Assembly (NCBI RefSeq): GCF_025370775.1
Contig: NZ_JAMXEX010000028.1
Coordinates: 1-33,777 of the forward strand
Source of the DNA: Ancylothrix sp. D3o
GTDB lineage: Bacteria; Cyanobacteriota; Cyanobacteriia; Cyanobacteriales; Oscillatoriaceae
Length of the DNA stretch: 33,777 nucleotides
Reading direction: 5' to 3'
Shown here: piece after piece, positions 25,703 through 33,700 of the stretch
Layout of the letters: the number at the start of each line of letters is the position of its first letter
How positions within the stretch are numbered: the stretch's first letter is position 1
Program-made: the position numbers and the translations under genes
The notes under the pieces: model-generated
Database searches by the model: none
Told to the model about the DNA's origin: nothing
The model's input: the letters and a program-made list of their open reading frames with translations, nothing else

Positions 25703-26803
25703 ATGGCAGGACGGAATAGAAAAGGGTCGGTAACAGTCCAAAGTTTTAAGGGAGTTCTGAGGCTGGTGTGGAGTTACCAGGGTAAACAGCGTTTCCTCTA
25801 TTCTGGACTGGTGGACACCCCACTAAATCGGATAGTGGCTGAGGGAAAGGCCAAAGTGATTGAAGGCGACTTGGCAACCGGCAACTTTGACCCAACCTTG
25901 GCCAAATATAAACCCGAAAGACAGAACCAGATTTCTGTAGTTGAGCTTTTCCAAAAGTTTATGGACAAACGGGCGCGACAAGTCTACGAGCGAACAATGG
26001 CCAAATATAAGGGACTACTTGGCTTGTTAAAATCGCACTTTGGCAATAAGGCAGCTTCAGCCATTGGGTAAAAAGAAGCAGAAAGATTTAGGGAAAAATT
26101 AGCATCGGAAATAGCGCCTATCACATTGAGAGAGAGAATCGGACTTTTAAAAGCCTGTTGGGATTGGGGTATTAAACAAAAGCTTGTTAGCGAAAATCCT
26201 TGGGCTGAGGTGAAAGTTCGGGTTCCGCCTAAACAAAAAGCGAAACCTTTTACTAAAGAAGAAATTACTACAATTGTCGCTGCTTTTAGATCCCATTTTC
26301 CTCACTACGGTGATTTCGTTGAGTTTCTTTTTGGGACTGGCTGCCGAACTGGCGAGGTAATTGGGCTGCAATGGAAACATTTTAATGATGATTGTTCGGT
26401 TGCTTGGATTGGTGAAAGTCTTAGTCGTGGAATTCGTAAAGAAACAAAAACGGGACAAGCTCGTGATATTCCCATGACTCCCTATCTTCAACAAATGTTA
26501 ATCTCTCGTCGTCCAGTTGAGTTCAATCCTGATGATTTAGTATTTCCTGCTCCTCAAGGCGGTGCAATAGATGACCACAATTTCCGCAATCGTGCGTGGA
26601 AACCAGTTTTAGATGAGTTGCGGATTCCTTATAGAAAACCTTATACAACCAGGCATACCTTAGTTAGCCACGCCCTTGAAAAAGGGATGAATCCTGTTAA
26701 TGTGGCGGAATTAACTGGCCACAATGTGAAAACTTTGTATCAACACTACGCCGGCGTGGTCAACAAAACTAAATTGCCTGATATTTTTGCCGACGACCCT
26801 TAA
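25703..26803 (+). pseudogene. Tyrosine recombinase/integrase with an in-frame stop
   Basis: One reading frame of 367 codons interrupted only by TAA at 26069-26071; coding sense resumes at once (KEAERFREKLASEIAPITLRER) in the same frame, so a single nonsense change explains it. The N-terminal part (MAGRNRKGSVTVQSFKG) is an arm-binding-like domain. The catalytic part shows R215 (GCRTGEV), R317 (TTRHTLVS), H340 (LTGHNVKT) and nucleophile Y349 (YQHYAG). The usual His three residues before R317 is Tyr here (Y314). It sits beside tRNA-Val, its likely target. A restart at ATG 26126 could still make a 225-aa catalytic fragment, but DNA-arm binding would be lost. Confidence 0.85.
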
Positions 26804-27038
26804 GTTTGTTTCCTAGTTTCTGAGATTGATAGTACGCGATTGCTCTTTGATGGTCTGGGTGCTGAGGATTCATGTTGCAAGTTATTAAATCTTGCAGCAA
26901 TTCCTCATTATAAAGCCATTCATTTCCCACAAATGCACAGTGGATTCCTTCTATCAAAATACCTTGTGTGCGATACCTGATGAGAGTGCGGGGAGATTTC
27001 GATAGAATTTCCGCAGCCGTTCTTTTGTCAACAAACAT
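26769..27038 (-). CDS. Excisionase-like small HTH protein
   Basis: 89-aa protein starting MFVDKRTAAEILSKSPRTLIRYRTQG, a winged-helix MerR/excisionase-type DNA-binding pattern (A-A-x-I-L then RTLIRYR). The C-terminal 25 residues are basic. A good GAGG ribosome-binding site lies nine bases before the ATG at 27038; an in-frame start 18 codons upstream lacks one. It overlaps the 3' end of the integrase in convergent orientation (26769-26803), as integrase and excisionase pairs sometimes do. It likely assists excision of the island or regulates its genes. Confidence 0.65.
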   Translation of the reverse strand: MFVDKRTAAEILSKSPRTLIRYRTQGILIEGIHCAFVGNEWLYNEELLQDLITCNMNPQHPDHQRAIAYYQSQKLGNKLKGRRQKYQAI

Positions 27039-27080
27039 TATTAGTAACCTCGGTTTATAATAAATAAAAAGGCTTAAAGA

Positions 27081-27362
27081 ATGAACAATCAAACAGAAGA
27101 TTTAGATGCCGTAGATGATGCCCTAGAGGATTTAGAGAATGAGAGAATTCAAAAACTCCAACAAACAATCCAAGATAATAAACGCGAAATTGAGAAAAAA
27201 AAGGATGATTTTCGCCTAATCGGTTACGACTACGAAGTGCGGAACCTTGAATGGGCTTTATGCAATGCCCAACAACCGGTAGATTCTCTGGACTATTTCC
27301 AAGTGCTGAACCTGGAATGGTGCTGTGAAATAATGCTTTTCCCTAAACCATTGCTTGACTGA
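27081..27362 (+). CDS. Small coiled-coil hypothetical protein
   Basis: 93-aa acidic protein. Residues 8-45 (LDAVDDALEDLENERIQKL) form a charged amphipathic helix with coiled-coil character; the C-terminal half contains two cysteines near VLNLEWCCEI. No family is recognised. It is divergent from the excisionase-like gene, with only 42 bases between the two starts, so the promoters overlap. An AAGG stretch precedes the ATG. Typical of small island genes; it may be a regulator or an anti-restriction type factor, but nothing shows this. Confidence 0.5.
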   Translation: MNNQTEDLDAVDDALEDLENERIQKLQQTIQDNKREIEKKKDDFRLIGYDYEVRNLEWALCNAQQPVDSLDYFQVLNLEWCCEIMLFPKPLLD

Positions 27363-27511
27363 AGTAATTTCGTTCGACCAATGTCAAGGTAGGCGATAGT
27401 GCTGATTATCTTAAGGCGGCAAGCTCCTCTTTTTTTCCGACGCTGATTGTCTCGCCCATACGGGAAAATTCCACGCGCCTTACATTGGGATGGAAATTTC
27501 CAGATATCCCA

Positions 27512-27907
27512 TCATTTGGATAAATGCTTCATCAACTTTCTCCTATAGCGTATCTTTTGGCTTTTATAGCCTTTAATATAATTGGGGTTGTTGTGAGCGC
27601 ATTTATGCCCATAAAATTTGTCAGACTGCCCCAATATCGTCATATAGCGCTGCCAACTTTCACCGGCGCTAGGATGAGTAAGACATTGCTCTTTTCCTTT
27701 GAAATACCATATTGAGTGTTGTTCTGTAGATATTTCAAAATCTTTCCCCTCTTTAAGTCCTAATGATTTCCAAGCTATTTTAAGGGACTTAAGCGATTCC
27801 GCCAACTCTTTATTAATACGTTCTATTTCACGGCGTTGCGCTTCGGCGATATCTTCAATTTTGCCTGTGATAATTAGTTTAAAGGATTGAACCGTGTGTT
27901 TTAGCAT
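27512..27907 (-). CDS. Hypothetical basic protein
   Basis: 131-aa protein. The N-terminal 45 residues (from FKLIITGKIEDIAEAQRREIE) are helical and charged, followed by a mixed region containing WKSLGLKEGKDFEI and a Lys/Arg-rich C-terminus (YKSQKIRYRRKLMKHLSK) that could bind nucleic acid. No family is recognised. The ATG at 27907 has only a weak upstream site. It is isolated on the minus strand among plus-strand island genes. Confidence 0.45.
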   Translation of the reverse strand: MLKHTVQSFKLIITGKIEDIAEAQRREIERINKELAESLKSLKIAWKSLGLKEGKDFEISTEQHSIWYFKGKEQCLTHPSAGESWQRYMTILGQSDKFYGHKCAHNNPNYIKGYKSQKIRYRRKLMKHLSK

Positions 27908-27994
27908 GAGGCGATTTCTTAACTGGTCTATTCTTTGATTATACTATTTTTATTTGGGTTTAATTGGTTATATCTAAGCTTTCCCTAACGATAG

Positions 27995-28022
27995 TGCTGC
28001 TAATAATGTTAGCAGCATTTTT
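27995..28022 (+). terminator. Hairpin with T run, possible terminator or attenuator
   Basis: TGCTGCTA (27995-28002) pairs perfectly with TAGCAGCA (28010-28017), followed by five T residues. No plus-strand gene ends nearby, so it may stop transcription coming from upstream or act in the leader of the decayed gene at 28213. Confidence 0.4.
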
Positions 28023-28212
28023 ATCTAATTATTGTTTTTGTTATTAATCTGTGTTATTACTCAGTATTTGTTATTGTATAAGTTCGGGATTATATAATCA
28101 CGAAATTTGATTAACGCCATCGTTTAGCTCTCAGGAGCGTAGGTAAAAATGGGTGATGTTATTCATAGCTCTCAGATATCGTATAAATAGAAACAGCTAA
28201 GGCAACAGAAAC

Positions 28213-29110
28213 ATGAATAACAATCCAACATATCCGATTATCCTAATCCCAGAAGCAATCCAAGAAACTGCTCTCGCATTTCCCCCGATCCCTCAATTTA
28301 AAGAATTAGCGCCACCGGCACCGACTAACGAACCGCAGCAGATGAATTTGTTTCTCATTGCTACGTCCGCTATTGGCGTTATTGCTTTTTTGCTTCGGGT
28401 TAATCGCCGTTAATCTGGTTGTTGCTGCCGGCTTTACCTTTGCTGTTGGTTTTTTTGGGATTATTTTCCATATTTTATCAGAAAAATTTAGTTACTCCCA
28501 ACGTCGGTTTGATTGGGAAAAACAATGCCGAAATTATGAGAAGAAAGTCAAAAGATACAATCAACGTAAAGTACAGACCTTCGCAGCAGTTCATCTCTAC
28601 CCTCACCAAAAAGCTACAACAATATTACAAACACCTGAAAAAATAGCAGATATCGTCAAGAGCGCTTAGTACAAACTCTATCTAATACTCACGAACCTGA
28701 TGGCATTAACAACCGTGTTCCACGCGGGTACTCGGAATCGGATTTTGGCGTTCATTTGAATCGTTACTTTCCAAGTAAAATACACACAGGCCGGTGTTTT
28801 GAGATACCTGGTTTTAAATACCCATAAAGTGCTGAGTTTGCTTATTTTGATAGCGAAATTAACTTTATGATTGATACAGAAATTGATAAAACTTATGCTT
28901 ATCCAAATAAAAAACTGACTCACTACATTGGGTCTGATGATAAAAGAAACAATTTTTTCCTAGAACGTAATTAGATTGTTATTCATTTTGCCGAAGAACA
29001 AGTTATCCGATTCCCAAAAGGGTGTTGTAAGGTTATCGCGGAGGTTATTGAAACTTAGACCGGCATCCCATTTTCCAAAGCCCTCATCAATGAACACCTG
29101 CCGCAACCCA
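28213..29110 (+). pseudogene. Decayed membrane-anchored protein with nuclease-like C-terminal domain
   Basis: Pieces of one cyanobacterial protein family can be followed through three frames. A Pro-rich N-terminus and first membrane segment (MNNNPTYPIILIPEAIQET, 28213-28413) are in frame 1; a second hydrophobic segment and coiled coil (SYSQRRFDWEKQCRNYEKK, up to about 28570) are in frame 2; and a C-terminal domain (RVPRGYSESDFGVHLNRYF, DKRNNFFLERN, KGCCKVIAEV) is in frame 1 again, broken by TAA at 28825, TAG at 28972 and TAG at 29056. The intact family, as I recall it, ends in a restriction-endonuclease-like domain. The coding similarity stops where a foldback repeat begins at 29111. Clearly non-functional as a full protein. 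Confidence 0.7.
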
Positions 29111-29239
29111 GTTCGACAGGAGTTCGGCGAGGCGGTGAGCGTTCGACTGAGACGTTCGGCGAGCGCGCGGTCCCTGAGACTTCGCCGTGAGCGCTCAGTC
29201 GAACGCTTGCCGAAGGGTCACGCCGAAGTCTAGTCGAAC
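29111..29239. repeat. 129-bp foldback (palindromic) repeat
   Basis: The ends pair as outer arms (29111-29129 with 29221-29239, 16 of 19 positions), and GAGCGTTCGACTGAG at 29137-29151 pairs with CTCAGTCGAACGCT at 29194-29207. It is GC-rich and built of GTTCGAC/GTCGAAC units, unlike the AT-rich surroundings. Repeats of this kind are dispersed in many cyanobacterial genomes as MITE-like hairpins. It interrupts or ends the decayed nuclease-like gene. Open frames across it on both strands are shadows. Confidence 0.75.
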
Positions 29240-29582
29240 CACACTCGATGCTCTGAGGCGTGGATGCTCTGGAGTCGGTGAATCCGCCAGTGCCGGTGGA
29301 TGTCAGTAATAATTTCAATTCTGCGCCCCAATGGTAGGGCTTACACCTACATGGCAGTCAAGTTGTCAAGGTTCTGTTGGGATTACTCCCTTAGATTTAC
29401 CTGGCTAGCCGTCCCAGAGTATTAATACTCATTTAGGCTAAACGAATCGCACACAAAACTTTACATCATGTCCTATTTCGTCGGAATCTCGGCTTTACCC
29501 CCAATATGCCTTTCACCTTGATTGTTACCCTCTCAGGTGCGTAAGCCTTATTCTTGTCTCTTTTGTAAGATTTGCACTACAC
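29240..29582. other. Unexplained spacer, no gene recognised
   Basis: About 340 bases with many stops in all frames, only short open stretches and no clear ribosome-binding site. Base composition is more balanced than the neighbours. It could contain the remains of a mobile element or an RNA, but no known structure was recognised. It ends in the promoter of the downstream operon. Confidence 0.4.
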
Positions 29583-29612
29583 TTGACATTTTTGGAAAAA
29601 AAGGGCTACAAT
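29583..29612 (+). promoter_or_regulatory. Consensus sigma-70-type promoter of the QueC/PIN operon
   Basis: TTGACA at 29583-29588 and TACAAT at 29607-29612 with an 18-base spacer. Transcription would start near 29619, about 28 bases before the first ATG (29647). The match is unusually good for a cyanobacterial gene. Confidence 0.7.
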
Positions 29613-29646
29613 AATCTGACATTGTTAAAAAACAAAAGGAGGGCGA

Positions 29647-29691
29647 ATGAGCGCAACCAACTTAGACGTGACAGTAATGGAGAGTGAATGA
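29647..29691 (+). CDS. 14-codon leader reading frame upstream of the operon
   Basis: ATG 29647 encodes MSATNLDVTVMESE and stops at TGA 29689-29691, which overlaps the ATG (29688) of the next gene. It has the strongest ribosome-binding site in the window (AAAAGGAGGG, four to five bases before the ATG). This could be a leader peptide that couples or meters translation of the 206-aa gene. Alternatively only the ribosome-binding site matters and the ribosome re-initiates at the overlap. Confidence 0.45.
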   Translation: MSATNLDVTVMESE

Positions 29692-30308
29692 TGGATGGGG
29701 ATATCGTTCATGGCCGACCAAATGGTTTTTACCGAAAACCTTACGAGTATCTTTGTGAGCCAAAGTGTGAACTAAATCACTGTGCTTGGACTTTGATGGG
29801 GGCGCTTCGGAAAGATCTCCAGCGTAGAGGGGGAGATATGATAATCCTGGCAAAACGTATGGGTGAATCTTTAGCACAAGCGATTGAAAAGGGAGAGGCT
29901 AATTGGGTTACTTTAAGTAGAGAATTAGAACAAATTAAAAATCAATATTTAGGATCAACGCCCCATTACTATACAGAAACTGTTCTTCGTGCCGCAAAAA
30001 CAGTTCTCAACGACTTTAGATATGGAGAAAGAATAGAGACGAAAAATCTCCCCGAAGTGATGGTAGAACAGTATATGAAGCAGGTGTATCAATCACAATT
30101 TGAAGCCCGGATCGCTCCAATTTATAATCATGGTGATCTAGATGACTCACTATTAAGTGAGCGTCTTCAGGATATCCAGCCACATATTTACAATATTATT
30201 GATGAAAAATGGGCTAAAAAAGCTACGGCGAATGAGGATGTAAGCAAACTGAGACGCCCAAAACGCCAAAATATAAACAAAATAGACATGGAAGAGGATT
30301 TACTATGA
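29688..30308 (+). CDS. Unknown 206-aa helical protein, first gene of QueC/PIN operon
   Basis: Not recognised. 206 aa, mostly alpha-helical and charged, no membrane segment or signal. The N-terminal part has C23, C27 and C32 among CEPKCELNHC, which with a His could bind a metal. The centre has MGESLAQAIEKGEANWVTL and a helical region (LGSTPHYYTETVLRAAKTVL). The C-terminus is Lys/Arg-rich then acidic. The start ATG overlaps the stop of a leader frame, and the stop overlaps the QueC-like start in an ATGA arrangement, so expression is tightly coupled to both. It may be a partner or substrate of the QueC-like enzyme, as partner proteins are encoded beside such enzymes in known antiphage loci; that is inference. 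Confidence 0.65.
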   Translation: MMDGDIVHGRPNGFYRKPYEYLCEPKCELNHCAWTLMGALRKDLQRRGGDMIILAKRMGESLAQAIEKGEANWVTLSRELEQIKNQYLGSTPHYYTETVLRAAKTVLNDFRYGERIETKNLPEVMVEQYMKQVYQSQFEARIAPIYNHGDLDDSLLSERLQDIQPHIYNIIDEKWAKKATANEDVSKLRRPKRQNINKIDMEEDLL

Positions 30309-31735
30309 TGATGAATACCGCATTTGCCGAGATTATGGGCGATAACATCGGTGAGCCTAGCTTTAGGGACTACACTTTTAAGTTTGAAGCTATTTTGAAT
30401 AGTAATGGTTTAGTTAAATTTATCGACCATTTTCATAAAAAAGAGGAGTCAATTGGATTTATTGTAAATGATGAAGAATTTTCATCCAGAGTTGAAACGA
30501 AATTTCCATCTATTATTGCAGATCTTATCGATTTGGCTGTTGCAATATATGCCTCAGATCGGCTCGCAGTCTACAATTTAGAGAGAACACAGCGTCGTAT
30601 TTATGTATTTTTGCCACTAGGTCATCCTGAATTATTTAATGGCGAATTATTGCAATCAAAGTTGAATGAACTACTAATATGGACTACTGGGAGTCAATGG
30701 AGCTTTGAGTTTACAAAACGGCAAGTATCAGGACGTTTTGTGGAGCAGCAACCACTTCTTTTATCAACTATGACTCCAGATAGTGAAGTAGCATTATGGA
30801 GTGGGGGTCTTGATTCTCTTGCAGGACTCTATACTCGTCTTCAAACAACGCCAGATCAGCCTTTTACCCTATTTGGGACAGGTAGTAACAATATAATCTA
30901 CTCTTATCAGGGAAAAATCGCTGAGAAAGTACAGTCTATTTTTCCTAATCGCATTAGCTTATTGCGTGTTCCGATTCATTTTAATAATAGTAGTCAACAG
31001 AATAAAAATAAACTTTCTCGTGTACGAGGTGTTTTATTTACCCTATTAGGTTCTGCTTGTGCTTATTTGATGGGACAGAAGAAACTATTTGTATATGAAA
31101 ACGGAATCGGAGCGATTAACCTTCCTTATTCCAAATCTACTGTAGGGTTAGATAATTCACGTTCTGTCCATCCCCAAACTTTATTAATGGTAAGCGATTT
31201 GGTTTCAGAGCTTGTAGGAGAAAGATTTGAAATTAAAAATCCTTTTCTTTTCTGGACTAAAGCCCAAATGTGTGAAGCTTTAGCTAAAGATAGTAGAAAT
31301 AATTTGTCATCTTCAACGGTTTCTTGTGATAGCCGCCATCGCAAAAAAATAACATTTCAGTGTGGATACTGCTCTTCTTGCCTTTTGAGGCGACAGGCAC
31401 TTTTGGCCGCAAATATACGAGATGAAACTCGCTATGTAATAACGCATGGAGAACATCCATCCAAGAAAGATCCAAGTTTATATTTTCGTCATATGCAAGC
31501 ACAAGTTAATACTCTGGATAGGTTGTTCCAAGTCTCTAATAAAAGTGATATTCAATGGAAATATTTAACTCAAGAGTTTATTGAACTGGATGATATTGTT
31601 GATAGAACCTTTGAGGCAGAAGGGCTATCGGCTAGTGAGATGCGAAACTCCTTAATTCAACTCTACCAAACCTATGTTTATGAATGGAAAGCAGTTGAGT
31701 TTCATCTTCAGAAAAGATTGCTAAATTCAGCATAA
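30305..31735 (+). CDS. QueC-like PP-loop enzyme (QatC/Cap9-type), candidate defence gene
   Basis: 476-aa protein with a PP-loop ATP-pyrophosphatase core: SGGLDSL at S166-L172, then a Zn site C341-x11-C353-x2-C356-x2-C359 (CGYCSSCLLRR), as in QueC, which makes 7-cyano-7-deazaguanine. An N-terminal extension of about 150 residues and a C-terminal helical extension of about 90 are not in housekeeping QueC (about 220-230 aa), and no other queuosine genes are nearby. Extended QueC-like proteins occur in antiphage loci (QatC of Qat, Cap9 of type IV CBASS), so this is probably a defence version. Its start (ATG ATG ATG at 30305) overlaps the previous stop, and a GGAAGAGGA site precedes it. Confidence 0.8.
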   Translation: MMMNTAFAEIMGDNIGEPSFRDYTFKFEAILNSNGLVKFIDHFHKKEESIGFIVNDEEFSSRVETKFPSIIADLIDLAVAIYASDRLAVYNLERTQRRIYVFLPLGHPELFNGELLQSKLNELLIWTTGSQWSFEFTKRQVSGRFVEQQPLLLSTMTPDSEVALWSGGLDSLAGLYTRLQTTPDQPFTLFGTGSNNIIYSYQGKIAEKVQSIFPNRISLLRVPIHFNNSSQQNKNKLSRVRGVLFTLLGSACAYLMGQKKLFVYENGIGAINLPYSKSTVGLDNSRSVHPQTLLMVSDLVSELVGERFEIKNPFLFWTKAQMCEALAKDSRNNLSSSTVSCDSRHRKKITFQCGYCSSCLLRRQALLAANIRDETRYVITHGEHPSKKDPSLYFRHMQAQVNTLDRLFQVSNKSDIQWKYLTQEFIELDDIVDRTFEAEGLSASEMRNSLIQLYQTYVYEWKAVEFHLQKRLLNSA

Positions 31736-31795
31736 TATGATAAAATTGCATGGTAATAAGATGCCTAATTTTTATTACAAATAAATGAGAAAATT

Positions 31796-33028
31796 ATGGC
31801 TATTAATATCCTAGAAAATATAGATATCAAAAAGTTAGGAGAACTCCTGCAACAAGCAAGACAGCAGCGAGGAATGACTCAGGAAGATGCTGCCAAAATA
31901 ATTGACGCGTCTCGAACTACGATGGTTGCTATTGAAAAAGGCACTCGCCGCATCAAACCTGCTGAACTAATTAAACTTGCTCGTGCTTACGGACAATCTC
32001 TTAGTGATTTTGTGCGGCAACGCCCTGTTGTAGAACCTTTTAATGTGCAATTTCGGGCAATGTATCTCCGTAATGAGGAGGAAGAAGAACAGATTAAACC
32101 TTGTATCTTACGACTACAGGAATTATGTCAAAATTATCTGGAACTAGAGCAAATTATGAAGTCTCCGCTTCCCCAAAATTATCCTCATCAATATACAGTC
32201 ACTGGTATGCCGATAGAAGCGACAGCAGAAGCGATAGCTACTCAAGAGCGTCAAAGATTAGGATTAGGTGATAGTCCTATTGGTAGGCTGCGAGATATTT
32301 TAGAAATTAGCGTAGGATTGAGAATTTTTTACTTAAAAATGCCTGCTAAATATTCGGAGATTTATAGTTATAACGAAGAGTTAGGAGGCTGTCTAGGAAT
32401 TAATGCCGTTCATCCTGAAGAACGCCGCCGTTGGTCATTGGCACATGGTTATTTACACTTCCTTGCTCATCGCACTAAACCGGTAGTTGACTTCGATGGA
32501 CAGTACAAAAGGATGCCCGAAAGTGAGCAATTGGCGGAAGCATTTTCTAAATATTTTTTAATGCCAACCAGCAGTTTGCTAAAACAGTTTAATGAGAGAT
32601 GTCAAGCAAATCAGGGAGGAAAGTTTACGCCCACCGATCTATTTACCCTTGCTCATTATTATGGTGTGTCTGTACAAGCAATGACTTATAGGCTAGAAGA
32701 AATGAAACTCGTTCCTTCTGAAACTTGGAATAAGTTAAAAGATCGAGGATTAAAAGTGCGACAAGTTCAACAAAATTTAAATCTTGTTGAACTCCCACAA
32801 CGTTCTGATATGATGCCTATCCACTACCAACATTTAGCGATTGAGGCACTAGATCAAGGTTTAATTACTGAAGGACAGTTTGCCAAATTTCTAAATGTGG
32901 ATCGTTTAGAAGCTCGTCGTATTGCCGAAGTATTACGAGAGCATTCAAGCGGGATAACGGAAGAAGCTATTGATTTCGACCTACGTCTTACTGATAATAA
33001 TAATGAGCAGGTAGCTCATGCAAATTAA
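31796..33028 (+). CDS. XRE-family regulator fused to ImmA/IrrE-type domain lacking the catalytic Glu
   Basis: 410-aa two-part protein. Residues about 12-70 form a Cro/XRE HTH (LLQQARQQRGMTQEDAAKI, SRTTMVAIEKGTR). From about 130 it matches the ImmA/IrrE (COG2856) zinc peptidase domain. The metal residues H217, H221 and E244 (ESEQLAEAFSKYFLMP) are present, but the HExxH motif reads H-G-Y-L-H: the catalytic Glu is replaced by Gly218. It is therefore probably a sensor or repressor and not a protease. ImmA-type proteins with XRE domains often control or neutralise toxins and are found with PIN-like genes. It starts 60 bases after the QueC-like gene and its end overlaps the PIN gene by 11 bases. 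Confidence 0.82.
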   Translation: MAINILENIDIKKLGELLQQARQQRGMTQEDAAKIIDASRTTMVAIEKGTRRIKPAELIKLARAYGQSLSDFVRQRPVVEPFNVQFRAMYLRNEEEEEQIKPCILRLQELCQNYLELEQIMKSPLPQNYPHQYTVTGMPIEATAEAIATQERQRLGLGDSPIGRLRDILEISVGLRIFYLKMPAKYSEIYSYNEELGGCLGINAVHPEERRRWSLAHGYLHFLAHRTKPVVDFDGQYKRMPESEQLAEAFSKYFLMPTSSLLKQFNERCQANQGGKFTPTDLFTLAHYYGVSVQAMTYRLEEMKLVPSETWNKLKDRGLKVRQVQQNLNLVELPQRSDMMPIHYQHLAIEALDQGLITEGQFAKFLNVDRLEARRIAEVLREHSSGITEEAIDFDLRLTDNNNEQVAHAN

Positions 33029-33554
33029 TCAGTCTCATCTCCTGATTGATAGTTGTTGTATGCTGAATTTATGTTCATCAGGTCAGTTGTTGAACATTTT
33101 ACAGGTAATTCCCGCTCAAGTAGCAATTGTTCAGGAGGTTAAACAAGAATTACAGAAGATTGAGAATGCGATTGACTTTGAAACGGCGATCACAGAAGGT
33201 TTATTACTCACAGTTGATTTTGAATCTGAGGCTGAGGAAGAAGCCTTTGTTAATTATGCTGCTTATTTAGATGATGGTGAAGCTGCTACAGGTGCAATCG
33301 CCATTAATCGAGGATGGGCAATGGCAACTGATGAAAAAAAGGCCACTAAATTTTTTACTCAAGAATCATCATCTCTTAAAATTATATCAACTCTTGATAT
33401 AATTAAGTATTGGTCAGAAGTAGCTAATATTGAGCAGTTAACACTCAATTATGTACTTAATCAAATTCGAGTGAAAGGGCATTATATACCACATCGAAAT
33501 CATCCTTTAAGAAGTTGGTGGGAAACTGTGATTGATAAGCAAGAGAATCAATAA
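33018..33554 (+). CDS. PIN-domain-like ribonuclease, candidate toxin
   Basis: 178-aa protein with the PIN-like acidic set D11 (LLIDSCCML), E40 (IVQEVKQEL), D86/E88 (LDDGEAATGAIAI) and D105 (ATDEKKA), spaced as in VapC-type nucleases; such enzymes cut RNA with magnesium. The C-terminal 60 residues, with IKGHYIPHRNHPLRSWW, go beyond the minimal domain (about 130 aa). The ATG overlaps the stop of the XRE-ImmA gene by 11 bases, so the two are translationally coupled, as in toxin-antitoxin pairs. The partner XRE-ImmA protein is the likely antitoxin or regulator. No strong terminator is visible before the IS at the edge. Confidence 0.78.
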   Translation: MQINQSHLLIDSCCMLNLCSSGQLLNILQVIPAQVAIVQEVKQELQKIENAIDFETAITEGLLLTVDFESEAEEEAFVNYAAYLDDGEAATGAIAINRGWAMATDEKKATKFFTQESSSLKIISTLDIIKYWSEVANIEQLTLNYVLNQIRVKGHYIPHRNHPLRSWWETVIDKQENQ

Positions 33555-33700
33555 AATTTCGGCTTTGGTGAATCCATACTTTTTTAATAACCTCTTCTGT
33601 CCTTGGTTTGCTAAAGTTTTGCAAAAAAGCAAAAAATCTCGCAAGTTATACATTTGCTAGACAGGAATACGTTACGCATTCTTCCCAAAATTTTGCCATA

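Larger units (their letters stand above)
25557..33554. mobile_element. Probable integrative island next to tRNA-Val
   Basis: Accessory region that begins right after the tRNA gene and carries an integrase (broken), an excisionase-like gene, several orphan genes, a decayed nuclease-like gene, a foldback repeat and a defence-like operon. No second copy of the tRNA 3' end was found inside the window, so the right limit is unknown and may lie beyond the IS at the edge. The island call is inference from content and position. Confidence 0.45.

Noticed and set aside
28419..28646. 75-codon frame inside the decayed nuclease-like gene
   Set aside because: It is an alternative frame through the damaged region; the family resemblance lies in the other two frames.
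29055..29318. Arg/Ser-rich frames on both strands over the foldback repeat
   Set aside because: Produced by the palindromic repeat; no start signals.
25557..33700. Second attachment site (repeat of the tRNA-Val 3' end)
   Set aside because: Looked for the T-arm and acceptor sequence downstream and found no copy within the window.
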